DNA of 64,000 nucleotides, taken from Aporrectodea caliginosa. Its lineage: Eukaryota > Annelida > Clitellata > Crassiclitellata > Lumbricidae. Under the pieces are notes generated by a model. It was not told where the DNA came from, ran no database searches, and worked only from the letters and a program-made list of their open reading frames with translations. Location: NCBI GenBank assembly GCA_020284085.1, contig JACEVL010000940.1, positions 502,001-566,000 on the forward strand. Direction: 5' to 3'. Below are positions 1-13,500 of the stretch, piece by piece (position 1 is the stretch's first letter; each line of letters starts with the position of its first letter). Made by a program: the position numbers and the translations under genes.

Positions 1-699
1 TTATAGTAATCTAGGCAATTTGAGGCCAATGCATTTGCCAGAGGTATCCTAGCAGATATTAGAACATGATACCTAATTCTGTGTATGTCAGAAATATGCA
101 TGTATGATGATTGACCTAGTCAGTGAGTGACATAGTAGATCCAAAGACGACACTCATGTTTGAGCACAATGAGCCAACTTAACATGTAAGTCATGCAGTC
201 TGAGAGATCTAAACCATTCAAAGACTGAACTTCAGAGGTAGTGAGCTGCAGCTGCACTGTTGAGTGACAAAATAAACTGTCAGACAAAATGTAAATTGAG
301 TATCAACTGCATAGAATGATATCCTAGTGATTGATTATAATTATCAAGTATTGTACACAATGAACAGCACAGGGCATTGCACTGAATCCAAAGGCTTCAC
401 ACATTGGCAAAGCCATGGACAAATAATTTCCATTTAAGTATACTGACTGAGTGAGTGAACATTATAAGTAGCAAACCAATTCAGTGCAAGACCAGAAACC
501 GGAAACCATTGCTGAATGTGAGGCAAAAGAAATTAATGGTCCACACTATCAAAAGCAGCAGACAAAAAACAACAGCATGAAGTGTTGATTTCACCAAGTG
601 AAACTAAAAAAATGCAGACTGAAAATGTAACAGTAGCACATTGGAAGTTATTGCAGCACAGGTTGTGCATTAAACACAGTCAGTTAGATAGCAGAGACA
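1..699. other. intron, nothing recognised
   Basis: AT-rich sequence upstream of the first exon seen. I find no exon, repeat array or TE end here. Confidence 0.5.
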
Positions 700-1291
700 G
701 ACTCTTGTGCATCGCTCTCTCTCTCACGATGCGGTCGTGGTCCTTGTTCACGCCTTTGTTACCAGTCGAATTGACAACTGTTGCTCCTTACTTGGGGTTC
801 TGGGGCGACTAGATCGAGTTCTACGCTCGGCTGCTCGTCTCATTGGACGACTACCTAAGTTCTCTCCTGTCTCTGCACACATACGTGATGTGTTGCACTG
901 GCTGCCTATCTCTCAGCGGATCTCATACCGCACTGCTGCTGTGGTTTCTCGCTGCGTTCTTGGCTGTGCTCCATCTTACTTACGTGACCGTTGCCGCCAA
1001 GTGTCCAACGTTGCAGCGCGTCGGGCGCTTCGTTCTACGAAGAGGGGTGAGCTCCTAGTTCCACGGGCACGCTTGGCTATTAATCAGCGCCGTGCTTTCT
1101 CGGTTGTGGGACCTTCCATCTGGAATGACCTCCCGCTTAAGCTCCGCTCATTACTTGTGAGCCATCCGGCAGGGTTCTACAAGTCCCTCAAGTCTTTTTT
1201 TCTTTAGTCGTGGCTGGGCCGGGAGCGCTTCTGAGTAGCTTCTTGAAGAGGCGCTGTATAAATGCTCGGAATGAATGAATGAATGAATTAT
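700..1291 (+). mobile_element. L2/CR1-like LINE, 5'-truncated 3' end
   Basis: An uninterrupted frame (707-1207) encodes the C-terminal tail of a non-LTR retrotransposon ORF2: SRIDNCCSLLGVL, HIRDVLHWLPISQRI, PSIWNDLPLKL. It is followed by a short 3' end (gaggcgctgtataaatgctcgg) and a (GAAT)n tail near 1270-1288, typical of the L2/CR1 group. The intact frame suggests a fairly recent insertion. It ends about 40 bp before a dystrophin splice acceptor. Confidence 0.85.
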
Positions 1292-1332
1292 ATTTGTTTT
1301 AAAAACAATTTTAGTGTAAAATTTACTTTCAG

Positions 1333-1515
1333 GCAACTGAAGCAGAAATTATGCAGAGACAACCATCTTTAGTTGCTCTTGGTGATGTGGTCACTCAGCT
1401 GACTAAGTTGGCCGAAGAGAATTCATTCACTGAACCAGAAAACAACGTGAAAGTGGTCGCTGACAGTTTAACAGAACTTAACGAGCGGTTAAGTACACAG
1501 AAAGCATCAGTTATG
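1333..1515 (+). CDS. DMD: dystrophin exon, spectrin repeat about 13, helices B-C
   Basis: This exon has 61 codons, phase 0 at both ends, between the acceptor tttactttcag and the donor ATG|gtaaag. It reads [20 protein letters not shown]... and aligns with the vertebrate stretch after QKEIEKQKVHLKSITEVGEA. A non-LTR retrotransposon ends only about 40 bp upstream of the acceptor. No earlier exon is seen in bases 1-1332. Confidence 0.82.
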
Positions 1516-1542
1516 GTAAAGTAATATCTAGTTTCTTCTATA

Positions 1543-1575
<33 letters not shown>

Positions 1576-4500
1576 CTGTGAGTGCCTGTTTGACATTGTA
1601 CAATGTCAGAACCCAATGATCCAACTCAGTTCACTACTGTCGGCATACAATATTTCCTGGATTTTTAGATGAACTGTGAGGGAGAAATTTCAGGCTATGT
1701 TAGATGAGCATTTTGCAGGACAATCCCTGCCTTATGACAACGAATGGGTGATGAAGTTACTAAGATGAAGAATTTTTGGGACATTCCTTGCCCTATGACG
1801 ATTAACCATCACAGCATCCCAAGGCATCCTTCAAGGATTCCTCATGCATTATTTCATGACTGACCCTTGGGCTTGTTAAGACATCTGAACTCTGAAAGTC
1901 TACCTCCCAGCTGCTGCTCTCCACCTGTTCTATGCGGTCGGTAATTTGTGCTGAACTTAACGGCGAACTGTTAATCGAACTGCTGCGATGAAAGTGGAGA
2001 AGATAGTGCATTTCAGTTGAGAGTGACCAGTTTCAAATTTGCTGTGTGTCTGAATGTGGTCAATGTGGACTATGCTGGCGTTGATTTTGGTGACATCGGA
2101 GATTGTTCCAAGGAATTTCGTGCAGTGTTGGCAGTTGCTGAGAGTAGTAGTAGTAGTTTCAGTTTATTGACACTGTGAATAACAAAGACCATGAGCATTG
2201 CCCTCCCCTTCATCCAGGCTTGGGACTGGCACTAAGGCACGGACATGCAGTGGCAGAGTTAGGTTGCTGAGAAGGGCTATGATCCCGTATTCATGAGACA
2301 GACGTAAGTTACACCGGGCGTAGCGCCTACGCTGGGAATAACTATTCCCTGAATAAAACTTAGTCGTGGTCGGTATTCATGAAACCGGCGTAGCCAACGG
2401 AATAGTTAATGTGGAGGTAAACTGCGCTGATGCTGGGTTCTCCCAATATGTGACACACATAAAACCCATCACATATCGGTTTCTGACCTTTTTATTCAGT
2501 CATATTCTACAGTTGATCTGCTTCAAAATACTTTTTACAGAATGAAAATATCTTTTTCTAACTGAAGTTATGCTCGTTTCATTCTTTCATTAGTACAGCG
2601 TGAGAAAATCGAATAAAAAGTTTCGGAATATTTATGTTGTCAAAGTCCTCAGCAAACATTATTTGAATATACTGCAGTTTTGCTGGGCAATAAAGGGCTA
2701 AAAATCGGAGTACTACTTTGCAAATTATGGAAAATTCACAGGCATTTACTGCTGAATTGAAGAATATTCTATATTCTTAACCCCTCTCGCCTATTTCAGC
2801 TTCTAGCTCAATATCTAGAAGCGACAAGCGACGGGTTTTGACCCCTGGCGTCACATATTTGAGTGGTTATCATTGATCGCGCATGCGCAAAAGGTATCTA
2901 TCTGCAATCGTTACCGACGAAAAGTGAAGTAAGTAAGTATAGCCTTTATTACTCCACTAGCAAGTGAACAACATTTCCATCGAAATAGAATGTAAAATAA
3001 CAGATCGAAATAATAATAATGAGTAGTAATAATAGCGAGGAGGTCTGAACGTGGAATTTCACAGTTGTGAGGACATGAGGACAGAGTAAACAAATAAAGA
3101 TTGAAAGACGGCTGTAAACCAAAACCAGTCGTATTTAATATAAATGTAAAATTAAGAGGCATTTCTTAGAGTAAATATGAGAGTGAACTTTAGCAGCAAA
3201 GGAAGGCCTACAATAAAAAAATGTCACAATGAAAAGTGAAAAGATTTCGAAGTTTACGGTTAAGTTGGGACACAAAGACACGGCACTTCGAATGCCACAT
3301 CGTAAGACTTCTCGTCAAATTTTAACATTTTGCGACGGCAAAATGAAAAGCAATATAAAGTTTGCTGTCGGCGAACGAGACCAGTTAATTACAGATTCTC
3401 TTACAAACTTTTTGACGTCTAAAGCATCGTCAAATGCAACGAATAACGACGGCCGCCATTTTTTTTATCTCTTTTAAGCTGGGAATAGAGGATTTACTCC
3501 TACCTCAGACTCGGAGTAGTGTTATTCCCAGAGTAGAGTGTCTCATGAATACCAAAGGGACTTTGTTGGAGCATATAAGAAAGTTGAAGTGTTATGGATA
3601 TGAGGGCGGTTGTGGTAGAACCAGTGGGGCAGAAAGCATACTGATCAGAGAACTCCCAATTGCTCTGTGGCTGCGTAGTGAAAGAATGTAAGTATCAACG
3701 CATAACATACTTCTCAAGGACACGGCACATGATTGGAGTTATGGATATAGGTCAATAGTTGACTTCAGTTTCTGGTCACTGTACCTTTGGTACAGGTGTA
3801 ATATTACTCATCCTCCATTGCAGAGGAACAAATAAGTTGCAGATGGATAGATTGTAGAGAAATGTGATTGTTTCCACAAGCGTTTAGGCGGCTGTGCTCA
3901 GGAGCCATGGAGGCATTCCATCCAGTCCTGTTGCTGTTTTCCCTGCTGCCTCCAGGATCTTGAAGATGCTGAATTCTTCTATGATCGCTTGATCACATCC
4001 GACAATGGTGGACTTGAGTGCCTTTCTAATGCAGAATAGGTCCATACTTTGATCAAAAATTATTGGCATTCACGTTATTGGCTTCCTTCATGGTAAAGCA
4101 TGCGTATTGGTTCAATCTGACTTCAAATTACATATTGTCGAATTCATTTTTAGGACCAATTTTAAGAATGACTTTCTTAACTTACACATGGCTGTAGGCT
4201 GTACACTTCACGGCAATTTGCTCCTGAGGAAAACTTGCATCTGGTTGGAAGAATAGAGGGAAGGAAGACTGCAGGAATGCAGCTTCTGGACTAAATTAAA
4301 GACAGTCAAGGAGCAGGCCTAGACTGTAAAACAAAAGATACAGAACAGAGATGAATGTTGATGTTGATTTCTTAAAATCTAGCTAAAGGCAGAATGCCAA
4401 AGAAGTTTAGTGGTGAGTGATTATTGGATAATTTCTGTTTGATAATATTCTGTAGCTCAAGATTGATGTTGTTTGTTTCAAAGGAGCAGATAAGTCATTT

Positions 4501-7500
4501 GGAAAAGCTCTTCATGGAGTTTGAAACAAAACAGCGAGAGATAACAAAATGGTTGGACAATGCTGAAGACTCTTTAAGCCATGCACATGGCCCCAGTGCC
4601 ACTGAACATCTTCAGTTCATACAAGTATGTTTTCTGTTATTTGGAATTTAAGTTATATTGAATCCTTAGTTCCTTGAAGGCAGGTATGAAGTGTTAGCGA
4701 CTTCATTTTCATAGCCTTGGCATGGGAGGGCAGGTGGCCAGTCCTCTCCCTCGCCGTCTCATCTTCCCACTGACAGTGTAGAGTTAGAGTAGCCTACTTA
4801 TTATATCTCAGTTAGTTTGGGAGCACAGATTAACCAGAAATCTAGAAGCAAATTTGTACCCTGGTGGGGGTTTGAACCCTCTCAGTTCATCACGCTAACC
4901 ACTAGACTGTCGCACATCCCTCTAACTAACATAATCTCATACCAAATTTCAAGTCAACTGATTACTGGGTTTTAGAGAATCAAGGCCCTGTTACTATTGT
5001 TTGTAATATAAGATGTACAATTTTAGGTTATATTTATGAACAGATTTCCCCACCAATTTAGGCAAATATTAAGCGTTGAAACTGGTAAGAACTAATAACC
5101 TTTTTAACTCTGAGTGACTTTATTGCAGGATCTGGAGAGTGAAGATTCTCATATGGCATCTCAGATCAATCAGATTCAAGATTTGGCTGTTGAACTTGTC
5201 AACAAATGCTACAAATACAGCAGTATAGTGGAGCCACAGCTGGCGGTTATAAATCAAAGATGGCACAACTTGTCTGACAGATTCAGGAAGGTCAGGCTGC
5301 TTTGCAGCTGTAGTCTTGATTAGTGTTTATTATAACTTGTTAGCATTTTAGTCTTGTTTTCTTTGCATTTTGGATTATGCTTTTTGATTATGATTTCACT
5401 CTGGAAGCGACCACTGATTGATGTGTTGGGCATGATATTATAATGGTGCTATAAAAGTCTTTGGATTAGATTAGAGTCTGAATTTTTCAATATTTTTCTT
5501 TTGAACATGTGTAGTAGAACCAAGGTTTTTTCAAAATTGGTACTTTAGTGTATTAATTTGCTATTTGTTCTGATAATTGTTCTCCAGTCGTGGTGTCATT
5601 ACTTTTAATCTGCTCTTCATATTGTTTACACAGTTATTTATTAAGTCATGTTGCTTCTGTTCTTTTGTTGAACCATTTCTTTTGATTGGTCAGTTTGTTT
5701 GTGTGTTATGCAGGGAAAGGAGACTTCCCTTCGAGACACAATTGCTTTTTGTCATCTAGTGATACCCTAGTTTCACTGGCCTTCTAGTCATTTTGGTTTT
5801 GTCATTCTTATTTTATGCCTGCTGTCTCTGAAGTTTCGTGTAAAAGTATTGTCTTTTGTGTTATTTTTTACAGCCTCACCAGAAAGCTTTGCTGAGTGAT
5901 ACTGAAAGGCAGCAGAGTAATACGACTGGTTCAGCTTATGCCACTGGAGGCCGGGATTTTGATCATTTAGTTGCAACAACTCTGCTTGCCATCGGACAGT
6001 TCCAGGCTTGCCTAACTGATGGAAAGTCTCCATCAAATCAGAAGGTTGATACCAACTCTTCTGAGTTAAATGTAATTGAATCTCAGGACAGTTTTTTCTC
6101 TATATATTTTTAGCAGATTTTACCATGCTGTCTTTATTTCCGGAATAAAATATGTTTCCTGCCAATTGTGAAAGTGCCATCATAAACAGTTACTAGCCTG
6201 GCAACATCCTGGAAAACACATTCGCTGACCTGGTTTCTGAAAATCATTCTCGGTCGTTGTATCAGATAAATGCTTCATGGTCTCTTTCATTATCTTCTAC
6301 ATGTTTTGCTATGTCTGTACGACAAGTGGTGATGCTGGATGGAATTGCCCTTTGAGGTGTGTAGATGTGTAAATAACGAAAGTGTGTTGTTCTAAACCCA
6401 TTCAAATTGGTCTCGTTAGGTAAACAGAGGTTCACCAGAACGTTGACTTTCTTCTGAGCAAGCTGACTGCTTTACTTATTAATGCACTTCAGTTAACATC
6501 ATTTGCAATAGAATTTCTGAGATGGATTAAACTGCTTCTAAGGCAAAGAAAGGACTGCTCTAGTGATGGGATGCCTCCGTTTCTATAATATACAGAAAGA
6601 TGTTTATTTATTTTCTGTTCTCAGGTTCTTTTTGGCATTGGTTGGGGTGATTGAGGAAGTGATGGACTGGATATTAGTTATACAGTCCCTGTAGTAGAAT
6701 TACTGTGGAGGAGTCACGAGAGTGTTCCTTCCCTAAATGCCAATTCCTTATCATCAGTGGCAACTTCCCATACTCTTGTATATCGCCTTCATTCATTGTA
6801 AAGAACTCCAGATCAAAGACATGATTCACTTCAATGATAGTTATGTTTTCATAATTAGAACAAGAAACATTTTATGCCATGCTTACTTACTTTTGAAAAT
6901 TATTTTAATACCATGATTTTTTATTATCTGCATTACAATTGTTTTTGTCTGCATAGTTAACATCGTTATACTTATTGATCTGCCAATACAACTGTTGTGG
7001 TTAGAGAAATTTCTACTGATCAGCTGTTTCCAATATGATAATGTATAGGCAACTAGGTGGCTCATGAATGATAGATATCTTGCTGTATAAATAGTTTGAA
7101 ACTTTGAAATTGTTTTCATCTTGTCATTCATGGTATGTGTTATTAACTAGGAATTGGATTCTAAAGAAGAGAAAATTGAGAGGAATCTGCAGGAGCTGGA
7201 AACAACTGCAAATGAAATCCGAGAGAAAGGAGATGCAGAGGCAGAGCAAGTGAACAAGACAATGCACAAGATGCAGGTAATCTAGTGGCAGAGGATGGAT
7301 GTGGGCTGGGAGCAGTAGGGTTGTGGCCATCATGATAGTGCAGTGGCTAGGATGGTGCTGGTAGTGGTGGTGATGCAAGACAGAGGGGCTCTTAGCAGAG
7401 TGGTTGTGATGATAATGGCCACAGTGGAGCTGTATGCAGAGGCCTTCATGGACACTTTTGTGAAGACAGTGAGTACTTGTTTGAGCAGAGAAGCTGACTA

Positions 7501-10500
7501 TGAATTTCAGGAGAATGGAAGAATGATATGGATGGAGATGGTGCGGAAAGAGAGGGGAAGGAGGAGAGAAAAAGGAGGATGAGCATGAAGCACTGAATTG
7601 TTGGGTCTTCTTCACTGGATCAGACAAATTAATGAAGAAAGGATATCACTGGTCAGATCAGATCCAATTGATTTATGAATGTTGAACTAAAACCAAATAA
7701 GGTTATTAATGCTGGAAAACTTATAAGTTATTTAGGCAAATCAGGTGAAATTTAAGAACTCAAACTTGGTAAAACTAGAGTCATGCCTTCCTTACATAAA
7801 TAAATTCATCGCATCTTATAGCAGGCCTTTTGAGGGACTTGTTGAATACCAGTGCTAAGTATGTATTGCAGTATGTCTCCTGAGTCCTAACACAGAGTAA
7901 GCATTTAAAAACTTTTATATTCAGTATTCGTTCGCAAAAGAACAGAACGGCATTCATATACTGAAATCCTTAAAACAGTTCATAGATCCTTTTTTGAATT
8001 TGCCTAATTATGAGTCTTTCATTGTGTTGTTCTCATCCTGTGATCAAGTAGTAATTGGGATTGGCAAGCTCTGAAGGGCTTCTTGTGGCATGTATATTGC
8101 TGGGCCAAAAGAAGTAGATGTGGATTTGAGTTACTTTTTGCTGCTTTCTTGAGAAGTCTCTTTGCAGTCATTACAGTGTTCTCTGTTTTGTCTTATTTCC
8201 ATGTCCTTAAAATAAGGTGGATCCCATTTCATGAATCTTTTATATTTTAGTGGCCAACATCATTGGAACCCATTACAGTATGCTGTATACTTGTCATGCA
8301 TATATATAAAATAGGTATGGTTCACACTTGTATGTAATAGAGACCAGCGTTAATATTCATTGCAACTAATTCCCAGATGATATGTGACTGATATAGAATA
8401 GCTTTACATGTGAAACAATATTTTAAAATATTTTAGCAGAACCAAGAGCACTGCTTTTTCATATATTGGCAGCAGAGGCAGCTGTGCAGGTTTACTGACT
8501 AAGTTGAATTGACGAGGCAATCATTAGACAAGAATTAAGGATGAAATAGTTTGTTTATTGTTTTCATAGGCTCAGTGGGTTTCTGCAAAGAGGTTAAAGG
8601 AATCGATGGCAGCTGGGATACCTGCCTTCACCCAGGTTCAGCAAAATGCCAAAGACCTTGAGGATCGACTCAGGGATCTTGAACAGCAGGTGACACAAGG
8701 GGAAAATGATGTGAGCAAGATGAAGGTTAGCTTTCCTTTTCACTGTTAACTTGTAAATTGAGGAGATATATTGACCAGGCCCAACTGCACCATTGCTACA
8801 TAACAAGTGTCCCTTTCCTCTGGTCTACTTGTACATTTTCAGAAGGTATTACACCAGCAGTTAGTCTAAACATTGTACATCCCACATGTTCATGATCAGC
8901 TGTGGTAGAGCTCTGAACCACTCGGCAAAGTAGAGGAATTGAGAAGACCCCGGGTTTCCCGACACTCTCTACATGTCAAAACCTTTGGAGTCTTCATCAA
9001 ACAACTTTCTGTAGCAGAGTTGTTTCGATACATAATGATTGTCTTATGTCATCGTTTCTTATTTTCTGTAGTCTTGAAATACCTGTGATCTTCCTCAGCC
9101 AACTTCTTTCTGCTGTAAGAATTCTTTTCTCATCGTGCTTTCGCATTGTCCAACATTCCAATCTGTGTAGGAAAATTGGTTGTATCATCATCTCATATAT
9201 TTTTATCGTGGTTTTCTTTATTAATTCATTGCTTCTCCATATCATTATTCCAAATGCTCGTGAAGTGTGTCCAATTCTCCTTTGTATGTCTTTTTCGTTG
9301 CTGCCATCTGCTTTTATTAGCTCTTCTAGATAGACGAATTGTTCTACTTGCTCAATAGCTTCTCCTTGGATTGTGATGGTTATTGATGTCTCTTTGGCCT
9401 CAATAGCTGTTTTGGTTTTCCGTGTGTTGATCATTAGGCCGAATCTTCTACTGGTTTTGTCAATCTATGTCATAACATCTTATAGTTCTGGTCCGCTCTT
9501 AGTGGGAGGCCAATGTCGTCAGCAAATCGGAGATTGTTCACCAGCCCTCCATTTAATTTGATTCCTGCCTCGGTGTTGTTAGGGCTTAGTGACATTACTG
9601 CTTCTAATAATAGGTTAAATAGGGATGGGTAGGGTTGCCATATCCGGCAAAAGGAGGACATGTCCTCCTTTTTAGCCTCATCTCCTCTGTCTGGCAGGCA
9701 AGCTAAAAACCTGGAAAATGTCCGGCTTTTTGTATGTTTGTTGTTTTGGGGTTAATTGGACTATTGGCTATTATTTTGTGGCAGTGTTTGCCGACTTTAC
9801 ACTCGCATGTTGTCCCTAGGTTCCCTAAACTTTTGGGCCTAACAGGCTAATTTACTTTCTCATTTTTTTTATTGCTGTTCTATTTTTCCAGAAGTTTCTT
9901 GTCCATGTTCTGAGTAATGTTACAATGTATGTTATGGACTGTCTAGAGACTGTGGTCAAAGTGCTGATTTTTAGCAGAGCAGCATGTGTGGTTTGTTTTT
10001 ATTAGTAATTTTGTCATGCTTTTTTATTAAAATGGCTACTACTAGTACTAAGAGAAAATGCAAATTCTCGGACACTATGAAACGTACATAGCCTATCCAT
10101 GCTTCGCTGAAGGATGCATGAAGTACAATATGAAGAATGTTTCTTGTCAAATCTTATGAGAAGTTCTATGCTTATGTTATTGGTAACGAGGATTTTCTGC
10201 GGAGAGTTGGCTCTTAGAGAAATGTATACTGTGCACAACGAAGAAGGTGCAGTTGATTGCCTAAATAAATACTTTGAAAAATTATGATAAAAAGCCTCAA
10301 TTGATTTTATATGCAGCTCTTCAATGTGACTTCGTTTCTTGCTTACTTAGGAGACCCTCTGACTCCGGAGTCAAACATTCAATGCCTCCTCCTTTCTGGC
10401 TTTCTGTGTCCTCCTTTGGCTATCCGTGTATCTTGCGACCCTTAGGTGTGGGGATAAATCCTTGTCATACTTCATGTGAAAGTATTCTGTGATCTTTTTT

Positions 10501-13500
10501 ATCTACTTTTATGGCACTTGATGATTTTCAACATATCTCTTGTTCACGTTTATTTACAAGTGCACGTTACCTTTACTTCGTTACTGAACAACACTGTCAC
10601 AAGGTACTACATCTTAACCAACTGACCTATCTCTGCTCATACAAATAGATACTGCTCTGCTCGCTCTGACTCTTGATGTGCCTGCACATGAGCAGTGTTA
10701 GGCTTTTGTGGTTCGATTGTTTCTATGATCTCTTGGATTTCAACTTGGTTTGTCCAGTGGGTTGTGATTTCTCATTGCAACCTCATGCTAAATGATGTTT
10801 TGGACATATTAGCACTGCAGAAGTAGAGCTCTAGTTTAAGTTATCATTAGGTTGGATATTAGATTATATTAGATGGTAATGGTGAGATGTCTTTCATCAC
10901 TGGTTATAGGATTTGACCATTGCTTTGTGTGAAACTGTTTCTGTAGAACTTGGTTCACTTCATCATTTCAAAACCATTGTCCTTATCTTACACACGTAAA
11001 GCATATGACATATATGCATATATATCATATTATCTGAATATGTATATATATATGTATATATTAGAGTTGTACTGAATAGCATTTTTTACTATTCGGCTGA
11101 ATATGAATCATTGACCACACTATTCAGCCGAATAAGAGTATGATTACGAATAGTAGGTGATGACAGAGCGGGGCATAAGTAAATACTAAGGCACAAGTAC
11201 ATGCATTTAAAAATGTTTAATATGACTCACTTTTCGTACAGTAGTTGAGCTTCATATTGCCTTCAAATATAAATTTCTTTGCATAACATTACATAAGACA
11301 GTGATTGTCTTTCTTACCGAAAGTTATGCAAGTTGGCTTGCAGAACATTTGACTAAACATTTCAAATTTTTTCAATTTGACTTTCCACTGGAGATGCATT
11401 GCATTTTGAGTGCATAAAGATGAATTCTTCAGCATGTGTTTATTTTAAATTATTATTCGATGCTGTTTTGAACCTTTTAAAAAGGCCAGTACCACGTGAA
11501 ATTATTACCTTGCACAAAAGGACATACTGCAAAGTGCAAATGGCCTTACTCAGATCATTGTTCCTTATTGTCAAATATTTCCGGACTGGACTTTGCTGAA
11601 CGTAAATTTTTCAGAGAGCACTTATTGCACTGTAAATGTCGAATTTAACGAAAATCAAACAAGTTTAGCATTTATTTAGCACACCAGCGTAAAACTGGAA
11701 GCTAAAAAGAGCTTAGATTACAAAGGAAACTACACAGTGAGATGTTAATTTTATATAGTGCATTTTTAGATATACGGTTAAATTTATGTAGCACGTTTAC
11801 TATTCATATTCTGTTTAAAAAGACTATTAGGCCGAATATGAATAAACTATTCGGAGCACTATTCGGTCCAAAGCGAATCGAATACGAATATATGTTACAG
11901 CTCATATATAGGAACTATTTCTGTAGTTAGGAACTATTACCTGAGTTGTTGAGTGGTAGGTGTGATTTGATTTGCTTGGTCTACTTGTTTCTTCAGAAAC
12001 CTAGCTTCATGTTCACTTTCAGTTTATGGCACAAATGGACTTTTGGAAATTGAGTGGCTCGGGACTTGTATGGATAATAATGGTTGGTTTCTGCCAATGC
12101 GTTTCTGATGGAGTTGCAGCAGCTGCCATATTAGACAGGGAAAGTCATTGTGCTCAGCAAATGACATCCACTTAGCAGAACGCAGAGTTGTGTATCAAAT
12201 GACTGAGAAGCTGAAAAGATTTGAGTTCTAATCTTGTGATGGTTATAGTATTTGCATCATATTTAATGGCTAAATATGATGCACTTATGACAAAACCTTG
12301 TAGTGTGATTGTTGATCTTGAAACAAGAACTGGTGTTGCCACTGATTTACCAATGACAGATGGCTGGCTGATTGTAGACAAGTTATTGTCATTATTAAAT
12401 TATTATTATTAAACTGTCATTTATAGCGCGCCTAAACAAAATTGGAATCTTGCACGAAGGCGCGTAACAGGAGAAAAATAAAGGAAGATAATGTCTGTGC
12501 TAGTCTCATGATGTTAAGTGTTATATTTCAGATGGTTAACATTTCTCACTAGAAGAGGAGTCTCATATGATGAACGTGTGGAGATCAAGATAATGATTTC
12601 TGCGTTAACTTGTTAATAAGGGGCAAAGATGGTTATATTGTACAAAGTATTATACTTTTCTATTTGAGAAACCCATCACTTGCAGCTCAGGTATTTGTTT
12701 CAGATTTAGGAGTTTGGTAAATGTTAGATGCCATAAAGTGCATTTGGAAAACGAATGAGATAGTAGATTGTGTTTATTTTCAGCTGTGATTTGAGACAGT
12801 CATTCAGTTGGTCAGTCAGGAATTCAAACATGGAATTTAGAAACCAGTTTATCTGCATTCTTTCTTTAGAAAATGAATATTATAGCTGAGGAAGTTTTAT
12901 GGGAAATGTTTGTTAAATACTCTTATTTCAGGCCACTGCAGTGTTTAGCAGACAGTGCTTTTGTGCACGTTCAATTTATTTTTTCTGCCATGAGAAGAGT
13001 ATTGTGACTGGGCAGATGGCCCTTCTATGAAGTACGAAACAGATGATAGCTACCCATAGGTTGCCTAACATGACGCAGGATTGTTGTCCTCGTGGACGCA
13101 CGTCTGCTGCCGGCGATCCAGATATGTTGGGTGCAATTATTTCTATTGATTTTTCCATCATCAGTTTCTTGGTCTGGTGTCTTTTGACCTGCAAGTGACT
13201 GGCAAGAGAGATTGACATAATACTAGTACTTGCAGTTGTCACAAGTGGGCTGAATCAGACTGACTGGAGCATGACTTTATTATCCACTCATTAAGGTACC
13301 ACGTTTAGAACCAGTGTTGCTTCAGCAGCAGCAGCAGCATCAGCAGCAGGAGGAGGCAGACCGGCTGCCAGATACTCAATAATTAATTGTGCATTGGTCG
13401 GTCAGTCAGAATGATGCGGTGTCGGTGTCGTTGCTGGAGATGTTTTTACTTGCTGCAGTTGACTCAAGTGTCTATGCAAGATGTCTGCTGCTGCTGATGC

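Noticed and set aside
7124..7627. 167-codon minus-strand frame with many His, Ser and Leu
   Set aside because: It overlaps a well-supported dystrophin exon on the other strand, and its composition comes from antisense GTG/GAT triplets.
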